Source of the DNA: Phycisphaerales bacterium | GTDB taxonomy: Bacteria > Planctomycetota > Phycisphaerae > Phycisphaerales > SM1A02 | NCBI GenBank assembly: GCA_029268515.1 | Contig: JAQWNP010000002.1 | Coordinates: forward strand, 1 to 64,000 | Length of the DNA stretch: 64,000 nt | Reading direction: 5' to 3' | In this document: positions 28,449-36,627 of the stretch, one piece after another | Layout: the number at the start of each line of letters is the position of its first letter | Position numbering within the stretch: the first letter of the stretch is position 1 | The notes under the pieces: model-generated | What the model was told of the DNA's origin: nothing | Databases searched by the model: none | What the model saw: the letters and a program-made list of their open reading frames with translations, nothing else | Program-made: the position numbers and the translations under genes

Positions 28449-29549
28449 TCATTCAAGATCGAGGCAGGCCAGTACCTGCCCAGCAATGAACTCAACCTCT
28501 TTGCATGCATCCCGCCACCTCGGCATGGACCGAGTGATTGCATAAAAACGTCGAGCTTCCATGGCCATAAGCAACCGCCCAACTTCATCAACACATCCAT
28601 CAGGCGGCATCCAAAGCAGGCGATCAGCAGAATCTTTCGGCCAGTTGATGCCCGCAAGCGCAGCAGTCAGTTTTGGCTGCACACCATGCCTCTCTGCAAT
28701 GTGGGCCAACGCAGCATGCGTTGCGGCGTTGTCTTGATCATCTCTGATCTGCATGGCTGCATCAAGTAATTGCCGCCGAAGCGGCTGGCCGGCAGCGTCC
28801 CATACGCTGATTGTGGCACATGCTGTAAACACCGCCCGCTCCGCCGCGACTTTCTGCAGCCCGACCATCACAGCAAAGGCTCCGGGATGCTGCCACGGAT
28901 CTCCTGCCGCACACAACCAGTGTGACTGCGACTCCAATCGAGCAAGCGAACGATTAAGCCGCTCATCGAGTACTTCGACAGCCCCTCGAAGTTGTATCGT
29001 GCTCTCCCATGCAGGAATCGCTAACGAACTTGCGGCAATATGCACATGCGCAATGACTGCATCCCTACCCGCACGAGCATCCTCTTCAGCAAACATCGTT
29101 CGCATGGCGGATTCGATACTGCGGCGAATGTGTGGCCCGACCCCCGCAGCCAGAATAGCCTCCTGTGACTCCTTGGCTGCCCGCTGCGCTGTGTTTGGGC
29201 CGTGAATCCGCGCAGCTGATGAGAGCGTCTCCCTCGCCGACCAGTTTGGACCGAATGGCCCCGAGGCCATCGCCACCATCAACGCCTCACGCTCACCTAC
29301 ATCGACTGCCTCCATCCACGAATCCATGTAAGGGAGTGCTCGTGACCAAAGAGCGATTTGTGCATGCACAAAGTGGTTGTGCTGTTCGGTGGCTCGGAGC
29401 AATGTTTCAGCGAGCACTGTACGGAGCAATGCCTTTGCTGACGCCGCTGGATGTTGCATGAGGTCTCGCCGACCATACTTTGCCGCTTGAGCATTCAGCT
29501 GGCGATGCAGAGAAGCTGCCCATACAGGTTCGATTTCACGAAATATCAT
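28449..29549 (-). CDS. Hypothetical alpha-helical protein
   Basis: I do not recognise this 366-aa protein. It has no signal peptide or membrane segment and is predicted by eye to be mostly alpha-helical, rich in Ala, Arg, His and Trp, with amphipathic stretches of repeat-like length (for example VIAHVHIAASSLAIPAW, AAERAVFTACATISVWD, DQDNAATHAALAHIAERHG). No catalytic motif is visible. The ATG at 29549 overlaps the end of truA by 14 bp, so it is translationally linked to truA; a longer frame reaching 29594 is less likely. The context (truA, adenylate-kinase-like gene) gives no clear role. Confidence 0.75.
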   Translation of the reverse strand: MIFREIEPVWAASLHRQLNAQAAKYGRRDLMQHPAASAKALLRTVLAETLLRATEQHNHFVHAQIALWSRALPYMDSWMEAVDVGEREALMVAMASGPFGPNWSARETLSSAARIHGPNTAQRAAKESQEAILAAGVGPHIRRSIESAMRTMFAEEDARAGRDAVIAHVHIAASSLAIPAWESTIQLRGAVEVLDERLNRSLARLESQSHWLCAAGDPWQHPGAFAVMVGLQKVAAERAVFTACATISVWDAAGQPLRRQLLDAAMQIRDDQDNAATHAALAHIAERHGVQPKLTAALAGINWPKDSADRLLWMPPDGCVDEVGRLLMAMEARRFYAITRSMPRWRDACKEVEFIAGQVLACLDLE

Positions 29550-30363
29550 CACGTCGCTTCTGCAATTGACGCTGCCGCCCGCTTCCAGGCTCACCGTAGC
29601 GAATCCACTGCAGCGAAAGACCCTCGGGGGGCATCGTCACACCCGCCGCTGATCGTTCACCCGCTACGAGTGCTGTTTGAATCGAGTCTAAGGTTCTTCT
29701 GCCCGCGCCGGCCTCAACCAATGTGCCAGCAATGATCCGAACCATATTCCACAGAAATCCTCCACCCGATACGGTAATACTCGCCACTTGCGAAGCAGGC
29801 AATTCGACATCACATGTGTGAACCGTGCGCACCGTTGATTCACGGCCGTGATTGAGTCGAGTAAAGCTTGAAAAGTCATGCTGCCCAATAAGCAAGGCAG
29901 CGGCTGCATTCATCGCGTCGACATCGAGGTCCCATGGCACCCATGCAAGATGGTGCCGATCGAAGAGCGGTCGTTGGTGTGCCTCCCGCCGACCGAATGC
30001 CACGCGGTACTGATAAGACTTGTCCTGCACATCACCGATGACATTGAATGCACTAGAGACTTCTTCTGCATCAAGCACACGAATATCATCTGGCAATCGA
30101 GACGAAACTGCTGGCGCAAACCGATCTACATCCATCTCGCTCTTCGTATCAAATGCTGCGACTTGACCGATGGCATGCACGCCAGAATCCGTTCGAGACG
30201 CGCCGTGCACTGAGACCTCTTCGCGAACAACATGGCGAACGGCCTGCTCCAACACTCCCTGCGCAGTACGAAGCGGTGGTTCATCTGGCGGATGCTGCTT
30301 CTGCCAACCTCGAAAGTTGGTCCCGTCATAGGCGACCGTCAACTTGATGCGGCGCTGGGCCAC
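29536..30363 (-). CDS. truA: tRNA pseudouridine(38-40) synthase TruA
   Basis: Converts U38-U40 in the anticodon stem of tRNAs to pseudouridine. The catalytic Asp is D59 in GASRTDSGVHA. Other family blocks are IKLTVAYDGTNFRGWQ at the start, FDRHHLAWVPWD, GQHDFSSFT and FLWNMVRIIAGTL. The GTG at 30363 is chosen because it begins the conserved domain 2 bp after the upstream stop; the open frame continues further upstream inside the neighbouring gene. 275 aa, normal length. Part of a tightly packed leftward run. Confidence 0.95.
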   Translation of the reverse strand: MAQRRIKLTVAYDGTNFRGWQKQHPPDEPPLRTAQGVLEQAVRHVVREEVSVHGASRTDSGVHAIGQVAAFDTKSEMDVDRFAPAVSSRLPDDIRVLDAEEVSSAFNVIGDVQDKSYQYRVAFGRREAHQRPLFDRHHLAWVPWDLDVDAMNAAAALLIGQHDFSSFTRLNHGRESTVRTVHTCDVELPASQVASITVSGGGFLWNMVRIIAGTLVEAGAGRRTLDSIQTALVAGERSAAGVTMPPEGLSLQWIRYGEPGSGRQRQLQKRRDDIS

Positions 30364-30365
30364 GC

Positions 30366-31502
30366 TCAGTGTCCGAAGAGGTTTCCAGCCGCGAACATTC
30401 GCTCGGACTCGAAATACCCAAGGGCTGCGTCCACATCGGGAAAGATCTTCGTCGCCGTCTCGGTAATGAACGGTGATGGTGGCTTGGCTGGCTTCCACAC
30501 AACGTACACCTCTTTGGTGTGCTCCCACGCGTGCTGCAACTCTCGTTCAACGCCGCTGGAGAGGCCCGGAATGCCGCCCGGCAATTCAGGGACAAGCGAA
30601 ACGATCATGTCGCTCTGATCAATCAACTTAAAGTCCCGCATATAAATCTGCCCGTCGACATCGCCCGCAATATCGAGCACTTCGCGAACACTGACACGAA
30701 GGTCTGCACCCTTACGCCCACCGAAGGCATGAGGCGCAACATCAATCCAATCCTGTCCCTTTTTTGCTGCTTCGATAGCGCGATCCAAAAGAAGCTTCTC
30801 ATCAACATCCGCTGGATCGAACGTAATGAAGTGCTCGGCCAATGCGTCGCGAAAGCGCCCGATTTCATCGAGCACATCAGGCATGTCCATAACGTGGCTC
30901 ATGGGAAATGACGGATACACACGTTTCATGTCGGGTCGGGTAACCAATCGAAGACATGTTTCCACAGTGTCCTGCTGGCGACCGCGGCTGAGGATATAGA
31001 ACTGATTCGCACATCCCATTGCACTTGCGAGCAACTCGGTTGCGAGAATCTCCTCCTCACGCCATACCATGCAATCCTTAAGTGTTGCATCGATGTCGTG
31101 TTCGGCATGCAAGCGATGATGCACGACTTCAATATTGTCGAGCAAACAAATGAACATGTCTGCCTTGAGTTTTTCCATCTGGTCAAAGTCGAAGGCGCTA
31201 AACAAACCGTGCCGCCACCTGAATGTTGCGTGCGTGTTGACCATGATGTCGGGGAAGTTGCTCGGCGGCGAAGTCTCAGCGATGATGTCCTTGAACGCCG
31301 CGCGGCGAAGGGACGCCAATCGGCTTAGTGGTAAGTCGAGAATACGACCGGAACGAACGTCTGGCCCTTCCTGATACATCAGGTCGCCGACGTTATACAA
31401 CTCAATGCGTGTGCCCTGGCTTCCGCCGAGATCGCGCACAGCGTTCAGATATGGTTTCTTGTCGATGCCGATTTGACCGGTGATGACTGCTCGCATGGGC
31501 AT
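30366..31502 (-). CDS. Archaeal-type adenylate-kinase-like domain fused to deoxyribosyltransferase-like domain
   Basis: 378-aa protein without an assigned function. Residues about 3-200 resemble archaeal adenylate kinase AdkA: RAVITGQIGIDKKPYL opens like its P-loop, but GQIGIDKK (9-16) has Lys where Ser/Thr binds Mg-phosphate, and the NVGDLM, VNTHATF and REEEILATELLASAMG blocks match the AdkA order. Residues about 250-370 resemble nucleoside 2-deoxyribosyltransferases: DIDQSDMIVSLVPE-type strand then SSGVERELQHAWEH, followed by VYVVWKP. Together they suggest a nucleotide-binding or nucleotide-processing protein, possibly not a kinase. An ATG at 31496 is an alternative start with TATCCT 6 nt upstream. 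Upstream of truA by 2 bp. Confidence 0.65.
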   Translation of the reverse strand: MPMRAVITGQIGIDKKPYLNAVRDLGGSQGTRIELYNVGDLMYQEGPDVRSGRILDLPLSRLASLRRAAFKDIIAETSPPSNFPDIMVNTHATFRWRHGLFSAFDFDQMEKLKADMFICLLDNIEVVHHRLHAEHDIDATLKDCMVWREEEILATELLASAMGCANQFYILSRGRQQDTVETCLRLVTRPDMKRVYPSFPMSHVMDMPDVLDEIGRFRDALAEHFITFDPADVDEKLLLDRAIEAAKKGQDWIDVAPHAFGGRKGADLRVSVREVLDIAGDVDGQIYMRDFKLIDQSDMIVSLVPELPGGIPGLSSGVERELQHAWEHTKEVYVVWKPAKPPSPFITETATKIFPDVDAALGYFESERMFAAGNLFGH

Positions 31503-31556
31503 AGGATAACGCCCATGAACGGGTTGCTGGAAAATTCGGCCTTCCCCGGGACTTGT

Positions 31557-32228
31557 TCAGTGGCTGCTCGAATTTGGTGGGTGGCGATACCGCCGCAGCC
31601 ATGATGCCCTCGCCCGCGGCGGCACCATACCCCCCTTGCGGGACTTTGCGAAGACAATGACGACTGCCGACACCACCACAGCAAGCACGAGCCCAGCGAT
31701 GATCCACTGAATCGTCCCAAAGGCACTTCGTGAAGCCAATCCATAGCCCACCAAGATGCCTGCACCCAGTTGCATTGGTGCGGTCACAAGCACGCACAGC
31801 CACGTTGCAATCGCAAATCTCCAGAACCGAAGATGCATCAACCCTGCAACCGTGATGGCCGGTGTCCGACTGCCTGGTATGAATCTTGCGGCGACAATGA
31901 ACCACACACCACGCAGATCAATTTGATGTTTGGCCTGAAGCAGTCGCTTGGGATGCAACATTCGCCGGATAAATCTTCGATGCAGCAGTCGCGTACCAAA
32001 CAGGCTGCACCATGTGAACCACAACACATCGGCAGTCCCCACGCCGACAATAGCGGCAATGAGCGTTGGCACCCATACTTCGGTCCCCAACATCTGCTCA
32101 CCAATCAAAACCCCCGCAGGAATAATGACGATGTCTTCACCGATGGGAATCCCGATGGAACTTGCAAGCAGCAAACCCAGCACAACCCATGGAAGGTAGT
32201 CGGCGTACTGGGAGATGAATTCGGTCAT
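31557..32228 (-). CDS. DedA family membrane protein (copy 1)
   Basis: 223-aa inner-membrane protein of the DedA/VTT family. The ATG at 32228 overlaps the stop of the second DedA gene (ATGA). Family features are the re-entrant GIPIGEDIVIIPAGVLIG near 25-42, a charged helix (RRFIRRMLHPKRLLQAK) and ARFIPGSRTPAITVAGLMHL with the conserved Arg residues and GxxR/P pattern. DedA proteins such as UptA move undecaprenyl phosphate back across the membrane; other DedA members serve other lipids or proton homeostasis. The two tandem copies may have split roles. Confidence 0.9.
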   Translation of the reverse strand: MTEFISQYADYLPWVVLGLLLASSIGIPIGEDIVIIPAGVLIGEQMLGTEVWVPTLIAAIVGVGTADVLWFTWCSLFGTRLLHRRFIRRMLHPKRLLQAKHQIDLRGVWFIVAARFIPGSRTPAITVAGLMHLRFWRFAIATWLCVLVTAPMQLGAGILVGYGLASRSAFGTIQWIIAGLVLAVVVSAVVIVFAKSRKGGMVPPRARASWLRRYRHPPNSSSH

Positions 32229-33007
32229 GCGTGCGCTCTTGTCCGTTCTAATGGGGGCTTGCAGGCCTCGCGGAGCCAACGCATCTGAGCCCTCGGGCGA
32301 TGCTGATGGTGTTTCTTTTTTCGTTGACGAGCCCACCAAATTATCATCAGCAACGCCAAGATACCCACTCCAATGAGCACCGCGTCCACGATGTGCCGAT
32401 CATGGGTCGACTCAGTAATGCCCTTGGCAATCAACCAGCCCACGCCAAGTTGCCAGGCCACACTCTTAGCCGCTCCAATGCACTCACCTAGCATGAACTT
32501 CCGGATTGGCATATGCGCGAGTCCGGCGGCAGTGATAACTGGTGTTCGAGCGGCAGGCAGAATACGTCCCATGATGACGACGCCTGCCCCCCACTTATCA
32601 AGCAGGTGTTTGATCTCGAGCAGCCGACGGGGGTGAAACATCCGTCTAAAGAAGCGAATCGCAAGTAGGCGATGGGCAAACCGACGGACAAGCAGCATCC
32701 AGATGAGGTCTGCAAGCACCACTCCAGCCCATGCCGCTGCAATTGTCGGCCAGAGCGGTAGAACGCCCCGCTCGATGAGGAACCCAGCAGGAATAATGAG
32801 GATCTCTTCGCTGATAGGAATACCAACACCAGCAAGCATGATCACGCCAAAGAGCAACCACGGTCCTTCATCGACGAGCGAGTCCTCAACCTTCTGCTCC
32901 ACCTTGCCTTTCAGAGAGCGGGGATCGTCGACCAGATTGCCCTCGCTGGAAGCGGCAACCGCAGAACCCAGCGTCACCAGTAGCAATATCAATACCCATC
33001 GCCTCAT
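32225..33007 (-). CDS. DedA family membrane protein (copy 2), with N-terminal extension
   Basis: 260-aa DedA/VTT protein. Unlike its neighbour it begins with a signal-like hydrophobic segment (RRWVLILLLVTLGSAVAAS) and a hydrophilic stretch of about 30 residues before the first core helix. Core motifs are GVGIPISEEILIIPAGFLI, the basic FRRMFHPRRLLEIK helix and GRILPAARTPVITAAGL. The C-terminal tail is Lys/His-rich (RKKKHHQHR). It lies 38 bp downstream of the sugar-nucleotide enzyme gene and overlaps the other DedA gene by 4 bp. Confidence 0.9.
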   Translation of the reverse strand: MRRWVLILLLVTLGSAVAASSEGNLVDDPRSLKGKVEQKVEDSLVDEGPWLLFGVIMLAGVGIPISEEILIIPAGFLIERGVLPLWPTIAAAWAGVVLADLIWMLLVRRFAHRLLAIRFFRRMFHPRRLLEIKHLLDKWGAGVVIMGRILPAARTPVITAAGLAHMPIRKFMLGECIGAAKSVAWQLGVGWLIAKGITESTHDRHIVDAVLIGVGILALLMIIWWARQRKKKHHQHRPRAQMRWLREACKPPLERTRAHA

Positions 33008-33045
33008 AGAGTGAAGGCTACACGGAGGAGACGACGCATGTCCGC

Positions 33046-34467
33046 CTACAGTATGACTGACGAACCTGGCTCGACGCGATCAGGCAAAGCCGTAGCCGAC
33101 AAATGGACAGCTGACATCGCCGTCAAAGGCGAGATCTCGATGATCGCATCAACATGACCGTCATTGCGGCGTGGCACGACAACTCCAGCCGCTTCGAGCC
33201 AACTTCCGTATAGATCCGACTGCAACTGACGACTGGACTCGGCCGAATCGGTGCCGTCAGCGTTCTTGATTGGAGCGAATTCTGCGGTGCGGTCAACCTC
33301 GAGAATCGCCGGCTGCTTCGCCACCGGCATCGCGTCGAATACAAAACGCTCAAGTTTGACTGCGTTGGGCTCACTCGGGGTGATGCGTTTGCCTGTTTCT
33401 GGATCAATGCACGGCACCTTCTTGTCGGCTCGGTGCCAAGGCAGCGATTCTTCCCCAGCCATCGCCACGCGACGTGCAAAATCGGTGCTGATGATGTGCA
33501 TAGCCAAGTTGCCAGCGGAAAACTTAAGCCGGCCATCCTCATCAGTTTCCGTCGCCTGCGCCTCGGTCATGTCAGAATATTCAACAACCCCTGGCACGCC
33601 ACCCCGAATCGCAAACACACCCACCTTCTCGTCAGGACTCGATTTAAACACCATCTTGCTCGTAAATTCACCAGATGAGTAATTGGTGTCTGCATGTAAG
33701 CCCAAGAAGACGGGGTCCAGAACAGGCGCAATCGGATTGTCGACCTGGTGGTAACTGATCATGTCGATGCCGCGACCCTCCATCTGGTCAAGTGCGCCGC
33801 ACCGCAGCAGTGCGCCGTACGAGCCGCCATGACCGTCCGGACTCATCGCCAGTGATGTTGGTGAGTCCATCAGCACACAACCGGTGTTGGCGTCAAACGC
33901 GGGCATCATGCCTTGAGGAAACATCATGATTTGCCTTCGGTCGAGTCCAAAACAGCGGTTGTCCAAAAAGAAACTTCGCGTCGCAGCGTCATTGACCTCA
34001 CTGGTCATGATGAACCAGCGGATGCGGCATTCCCATCGCTTTTCTGCCGCCAATATCTGTTCAGCGAACAACCGAAAGAGCGGCTTGCCCATGACCGGGC
34101 TTGCGGGGAAAGTGCCCTTGGGGCCGTTCCATCCCAGACGTGTGCCTTGGCCACCGGCAACCGTAAAGACTGCCACTCGGCCGGCTGAGAGCATCGCTTC
34201 GCCTCGCTGTCGCAGTTGATCCGCATCCAGCAAGGTGACCGCACCCCCTGCAGAAGCAGGATTCGTGCTTACACATGCGGCTGGGTGCAAATCGCCTGAG
34301 GCAGCGACTGGCCGGCGACGCACGTAGCGATCGACAAGCGAGGGAATTGCATCCCAGTCAACTTTCGCAAGACAATCGCCAATGATTGGCTGAGATTTCA
34401 TCGCCAGAGCGAGATGAGATTGCCCGCACGCATCCAACCGAGCACACAGTGATGCGGTCGCTTCCAT
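33046..34467 (-). CDS. UDP-sugar pyrophosphorylase, eukaryotic UAP/UGP-like
   Basis: 473-aa nucleotidyltransferase of the UDPGP family, which makes UDP-GlcNAc, UDP-GalNAc or UDP-glucose from UTP and the sugar 1-phosphate. The nucleotide-binding GGQGTRLGWNGPKG loop is at 105-118, and the GNGG-like SPDGHGGSYGALL, ISYHQVDNPIAP and HRADKKVPC blocks follow the order of eukaryotic UDP-N-acetylglucosamine pyrophosphorylase rather than bacterial GlmU. The start at 34467 comes 5 bp after the phoU stop. If it acts on GlcNAc-1-P it would lie downstream of GlmM, which is encoded in the window, and feed the LpxA pathway; the sugar preference cannot be read from sequence. Confidence 0.87.
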   Translation of the reverse strand: MEATASLCARLDACGQSHLALAMKSQPIIGDCLAKVDWDAIPSLVDRYVRRRPVAASGDLHPAACVSTNPASAGGAVTLLDADQLRQRGEAMLSAGRVAVFTVAGGQGTRLGWNGPKGTFPASPVMGKPLFRLFAEQILAAEKRWECRIRWFIMTSEVNDAATRSFFLDNRCFGLDRRQIMMFPQGMMPAFDANTGCVLMDSPTSLAMSPDGHGGSYGALLRCGALDQMEGRGIDMISYHQVDNPIAPVLDPVFLGLHADTNYSSGEFTSKMVFKSSPDEKVGVFAIRGGVPGVVEYSDMTEAQATETDEDGRLKFSAGNLAMHIISTDFARRVAMAGEESLPWHRADKKVPCIDPETGKRITPSEPNAVKLERFVFDAMPVAKQPAILEVDRTAEFAPIKNADGTDSAESSRQLQSDLYGSWLEAAGVVVPRRNDGHVDAIIEISPLTAMSAVHLSATALPDRVEPGSSVIL

Positions 34468-34472
34468 CGGGA

Positions 34473-35150
34473 TCAGCCATCCTCCGGCAAAGCCGGCGAT
34501 GTCCAACCTGACGCGAGATGCCGAACAATCTTCCCCGTCTCGAGATAGATGACCTGCTCGCATATATTGGTGCAGTGATCGGCAATATGCTCGACCTCTC
34601 GCACGACGGTCAGTAACTGCATGGCTGCGCCAACAGACACGACCCCATTCGCAAGAGCGGTTTGTGCACGCGATACAAGTTCATCCTTGAATGCATCGAC
34701 GGTGTCATCAAAGCCAAGCACTCGCTGCGCAAGCGCCGTGTCACGTGACCGTAAGACCTCGACAGCGTCTCGCACCATGCCCACCACGCTATTTGCCATA
34801 ACTTGCAGTGTGTCGGGCACCTCAGTGGACTTTCTCTGCTCAACGGCTTCGGCGATGTTGACTGCACAGTCGGCAATCCGCTCCAACTCATTGTTGACTT
34901 TGACGATAGTCAGAATCGAGCGCTGATCGAACATCTCACTGGGGCGGTGCCCCATTAAGTTGATGCACGCCCGTTCAATCTGCACATCGACATGGTCAAC
35001 CATGACATCTTCTCGGATGGCCTTTGCTGCGGCTGCGGCATCATTTTGGAAGTAGGACTCGACCGCGAGAAGTGACAGGTCGGTCACGCGACGCCCCTGC
35101 GAAAGCAGGTCGTCGAGAACGTATTCGAGGCTCTTGTGAAAGTCGTCCAT
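34473..35150 (-). CDS. phoU: Phosphate signalling protein PhoU
   Basis: 225-aa protein of two PhoU three-helix bundles, which restrains the PhoR/PhoB-type response and the Pst transporter. Repeats start at about 1-105 and 115-215; each has the metal-site pattern E/DxxxD (VNNELERIADCAVNIAE near 86-103; VVREVEHIADHCTNICE near 188-204). The ATG at 35150 defines the domain; a longer open frame continuing upstream to 36002 is the antisense of pdxJ. No pst or pho genes are adjacent. First gene of a long leftward run, divergent from pdxJ. Confidence 0.93.
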   Translation of the reverse strand: MDDFHKSLEYVLDDLLSQGRRVTDLSLLAVESYFQNDAAAAAKAIREDVMVDHVDVQIERACINLMGHRPSEMFDQRSILTIVKVNNELERIADCAVNIAEAVEQRKSTEVPDTLQVMANSVVGMVRDAVEVLRSRDTALAQRVLGFDDTVDAFKDELVSRAQTALANGVVSVGAAMQLLTVVREVEHIADHCTNICEQVIYLETGKIVRHLASGWTSPALPEDG

Positions 35151-35231
35151 GCCACGTCCGTATGCGAAACTGGAGTATAGATCGGCAACGGGGCCTGCGC
35201 CTTCCGTAGGAGGGGTACCATTGCTGAATCC

Positions 35232-35972
35232 ATGCCGATACTCAGTGTCAATATTGATCATGTCGCAACCGTTCGCCAAGCAAGACGAACGATCGAGCCA
35301 GACCCAATTGCGGCAGCTGCTGAGGCTGAACTCGGCGGCGCTGGCGGAATCACGGTGCACCTGCGTGAGGATCGACGCCATATCCAGGATGCCGATGTGC
35401 GGCGACTCCGTGAGGCCGTGGGCGTACCCCTGAACTTTGAGATGGCCGCCACAAATGAGATGTTGAGGATCGCCCTCTCGGTTATGCCCCAATCGGCCAT
35501 GCTCGTTCCTGAGGGCCGACAAGAGATTACGACCGAGGGCGGGCTCGATGTCGCTGGCCAGAAGGATGCCCTTCGCCGCGTGATCGAACAATTTGCAGCT
35601 GCAACGATTCCTGTGAGTGCCTTCATCGATGCCGATGAGAGCCAAATCGCCGCAGCCGCAGACTGCGGATTTACAGTATGTGAGGTCCACACAGGCCCAT
35701 GGGCAGAGGCTGCACAGCAGTATGGGCAGGAGAGCGACCAGGCCACAGTCGAGCTTGATCGCGTCGCTCAAGCTGGGCAGCTCATCGTGCAAACTGGCAT
35801 GCGGTTTAATGCTGGCCACGCACTGAATTACGACAATATCCAACCCATCGCCGGGCTCCCACAGCTTTGCGAACTTCATATTGGCCATGCGATCGTGTCG
35901 CGGGCAATCTTTACGGGAATGAAGCAGGCCGTCCAGGAGATGGTCGAGTTGATCGAGGCATCCACCCCATGA
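35232..35972 (+). CDS. pdxJ: Pyridoxine 5'-phosphate synthase PdxJ
   Basis: Final ring-closing enzyme of the DXP-dependent vitamin B6 route, condensing 1-deoxyxylulose 5-phosphate with amino-acetone phosphate. Recognised from VNIDHVATVRQAR at the start, GITVHLREDRRHIQD, NFEMAAT and GHALNYDNI. At 246 aa it has the normal length. TACCAT is 10 nt upstream of the ATG; a GGAGG further upstream is too distant to be its RBS. It overlaps the following NUDIX gene by ATGA, so the two are co-translated. Confidence 0.96.
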   Translation: MPILSVNIDHVATVRQARRTIEPDPIAAAAEAELGGAGGITVHLREDRRHIQDADVRRLREAVGVPLNFEMAATNEMLRIALSVMPQSAMLVPEGRQEITTEGGLDVAGQKDALRRVIEQFAAATIPVSAFIDADESQIAAAADCGFTVCEVHTGPWAEAAQQYGQESDQATVELDRVAQAGQLIVQTGMRFNAGHALNYDNIQPIAGLPQLCELHIGHAIVSRAIFTGMKQAVQEMVELIEASTP

Positions 35973-36517
35973 GCACCAACCTCTCCGACGGATCTCTTCC
36001 ATACCGCATCGCTGTGCTCTGCTACCTCCGCGATGCCGAGGGGCGCCTGCTGATGCTGCATCGAGCCAAAGCCCCCAACTGTGGGATGTACTCGCCTATT
36101 GGTGGGAAACTGGAACCGTCAACTGGCGAGAGTCCGCACTGCTGCGCGTTGCGGGAAACCGAGGAAGAAGCTGGCATCAGCCTGGGCTATGACGAAATAC
36201 GGCTGATGGGCATGGTGTCTGAGACCGCGTATGAGGGCGAGTGCCACTGGTTGCTCTTCCTGTTCGAAGTTACCAGGACCATTGGGCATGATGAAATTGC
36301 CGCGTACGAAATGAACGAGGGCACACTGAAGTGGCTCGATCGCGATGCGATCGAGGACTTACCCCTGCCCGAGACCGACCGCACCATCATCTGGCCGCTG
36401 GTAGCGGAACATGCCGGCGGGTACTTCGCATGCCATATCGATTGCCGGACCACACCACTCTCGTGGACGGTGCAGGAGTCGTGGAAAGCCTCAAGCACCT
36501 GTGCGAGTGAGTCCTGA
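35969..36517 (+). CDS. NUDIX hydrolase, MutT-like
   Basis: 182 aa; begins at the ATG overlapping the pdxJ stop. The Nudix box has GGKLEPSTGESPHC and RETEEEAGI: the REUXEEXGU half is intact, while the first part has a two-residue insertion between Gly and Glu relative to the consensus. HRAKAPNCGMYSPIGGKLE is typical of MutT/8-oxo-dGTPase-like and other NUDIX families. The C-terminal 40 residues (CRTTPLSWTVQES) are an extra tail. The link to pdxJ might mean a role in cofactor or metabolite clean-up, but this is speculation. Confidence 0.88.
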   Translation: MSTNLSDGSLPYRIAVLCYLRDAEGRLLMLHRAKAPNCGMYSPIGGKLEPSTGESPHCCALRETEEEAGISLGYDEIRLMGMVSETAYEGECHWLLFLFEVTRTIGHDEIAAYEMNEGTLKWLDRDAIEDLPLPETDRTIIWPLVAEHAGGYFACHIDCRTTPLSWTVQESWKASSTCASES

Positions 36518-36627
36518 ACAATCCGAAGCGCGAGGCAGGGCCCTACCTCTCCAACATCCCTGATGAGCTCTGCAGTACGCGCTGGCCATGTCGCACAAAA
36601 ACCCTAGCGATCCATCGCCGAACTGGG

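Noticed and set aside
35151-36002. Upstream extension of the phoU frame
   Set aside because: It is the complement of pdxJ; PhoU homology starts at the ATG at 35150.
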